Shown: positions 7,277-7,684 of the stretch, one piece after another | Layout: each line of letters opens with the position of its first letter | How positions within the stretch are numbered: position 1 is the first letter of the stretch | Origin: Candidatus Altimarinota bacterium | GTDB taxonomy: Bacteria; Patescibacteriota; Gracilibacteria; BD1-5; UBA6164 | Assembly: GCA_027062145.1 (NCBI GenBank) | Contig: JAMOTX010000038.1 | Span: 1-7,684, forward strand | Reading direction: 5' to 3' | Length of the DNA stretch: 7,684 nucleotides | The notes under the pieces: generated by a model | What the model was told of the DNA's origin: nothing | Database searches by the model: none | What the model saw: the letters and a program-made list of their open reading frames with translations, nothing else | Translations under genes and position numbers: made by a program

Positions 7277-7684
7277 TTAATCCCAAAGTTTTTTATGTTC
7301 CAAAATTAATTGATTTCTCTTCATATTAGTTAATTCATTTAATTCTGAATCTCAAACTTTATAATCTCAATTCAATATACTTTTAACACATTCTAATACT
7401 TCAGCATGTAGTAAATCCATTGATATCGCTGGACAACTTTTAAAAGCAAAATTAGCATTTTTTCATTCTCTGAATAAAAATACTTCTTTCCCTTTTATTT
7501 TATATCTTTTTATAAAATCTCAAATATTTTTAACATTTTCTTCAGTATTTTCTTCTAAAAATTTAACATCTATTTCATTTTGTCTAGATCAAGCACTTAC
7601 TAATAAAACTCAATCTTTACAATTTTTTATAAAATCTGGATTTATAGACCTAACTCATGTAGAAGCAATTACTATATCAGAATT
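7277..7684 (-). CDS. Adenosylhomocysteinase-like NAD-binding protein, C-terminal 135 residues (start outside window, UGA = Gly)
   Basis: The visible part begins inside a Rossmann domain. DIVIASTG (3-10), INPDFIKNCKDGVLLVSAGS (14-33), EIDVKFLEEN (37-46) and FREGKNANF (71-79) line up in order with the NAD domain of S-adenosylhomocysteine hydrolase, where I recall a GHFDxEIDV segment and an EGRLVNL strand. SAH hydrolase splits S-adenosylhomocysteine into adenosine and homocysteine using bound NAD. Here the conserved GHF is GSR, the GHPSxVM segment is CPAISMD, and the C-terminal K-P-x-x-Y-R-Y tail is absent (it ends LILEHKKLWD). It is therefore probably a diverged relative rather than the housekeeping enzyme. 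It has seven UGA glycines and one GGG. It heads the cupin operon in this window. The N-terminal half is not visible, so catalytic residues cannot be judged. Confidence 0.8.

Noticed and set aside
1..7684. UGA as tryptophan (Mycoplasma/Spiroplasma-type code)
   Set aside because: UGA falls on invariant glycines of the methyltransferase, cupin and NAD-domain motifs; Trp at CGFGRH or SFGYF would destroy them.

Overview
The window reads as a piece of a very AT-rich genome that uses UGA as glycine (translation table 25). This points to the Candidate Phyla Radiation, namely Candidatus Gracilibacteria or Absconditabacteria (SR1). Read with the standard code, five of the seven genes break into fragments. 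Read with UGA as an amino acid, each is a clean open frame ending in TAA or TAG. Glycine is the right residue because UGA falls on invariant glycines: both glycines of a methyltransferase motif I (LDLSCGFGRH), the glycine of its SFGYF motif, the NAD-domain-like DIVIASTG, and the cupin turn VLSGKI. My hand count over these five genes is 76 UGA against 20 GGN glycine codons, while tryptophan is TGG.

Layout. On the plus strand there are two long genes of unknown function: the last 907 residues of one (1-2725) and a complete 636-residue protein (2813-4723). Each is predicted mostly helical and each carries a four-copy, 21-base in-frame repeat encoding a heptad. Each ends in a strong hairpin terminator. 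The second terminator is bidirectional, because everything beyond it lies on the minus strand. Read right to left on the minus strand: the C-terminal part of an adenosylhomocysteinase-like NAD-domain protein (7277-7684), a small cupin (6914-7255), a terminator, a degenerate kinase-like protein (6095-6790), a terminator, a 146-residue protein that may be a divergent relative of the glycine-rich-domain (GRDP) family (5524-5964), a terminator, and a class I SAM-dependent methyltransferase (4761-5474).

The most striking structure is 5524-6790. The two genes there contain no UGA codon (0 of 16 glycines, against about 79% in their neighbours). They alone have Shine-Dalgarno sequences, one of them AGGAGGTGAT. 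They have recognisable sigma70-type promoters, and the 146-residue gene is clearly richer in G+C. Its promoter is followed by a perfect 20-bp palindrome. This pair can be read correctly under either code. It looks like an imported or mobile cassette, or a class of genes kept free of UGA. The kinase-like protein appears to have lost the catalytic Asp of its HRD motif.

I see no rRNA, tRNA, CRISPR array, insertion sequence or phage hallmark gene, and no gene-free stretch longer than about 130 bases.
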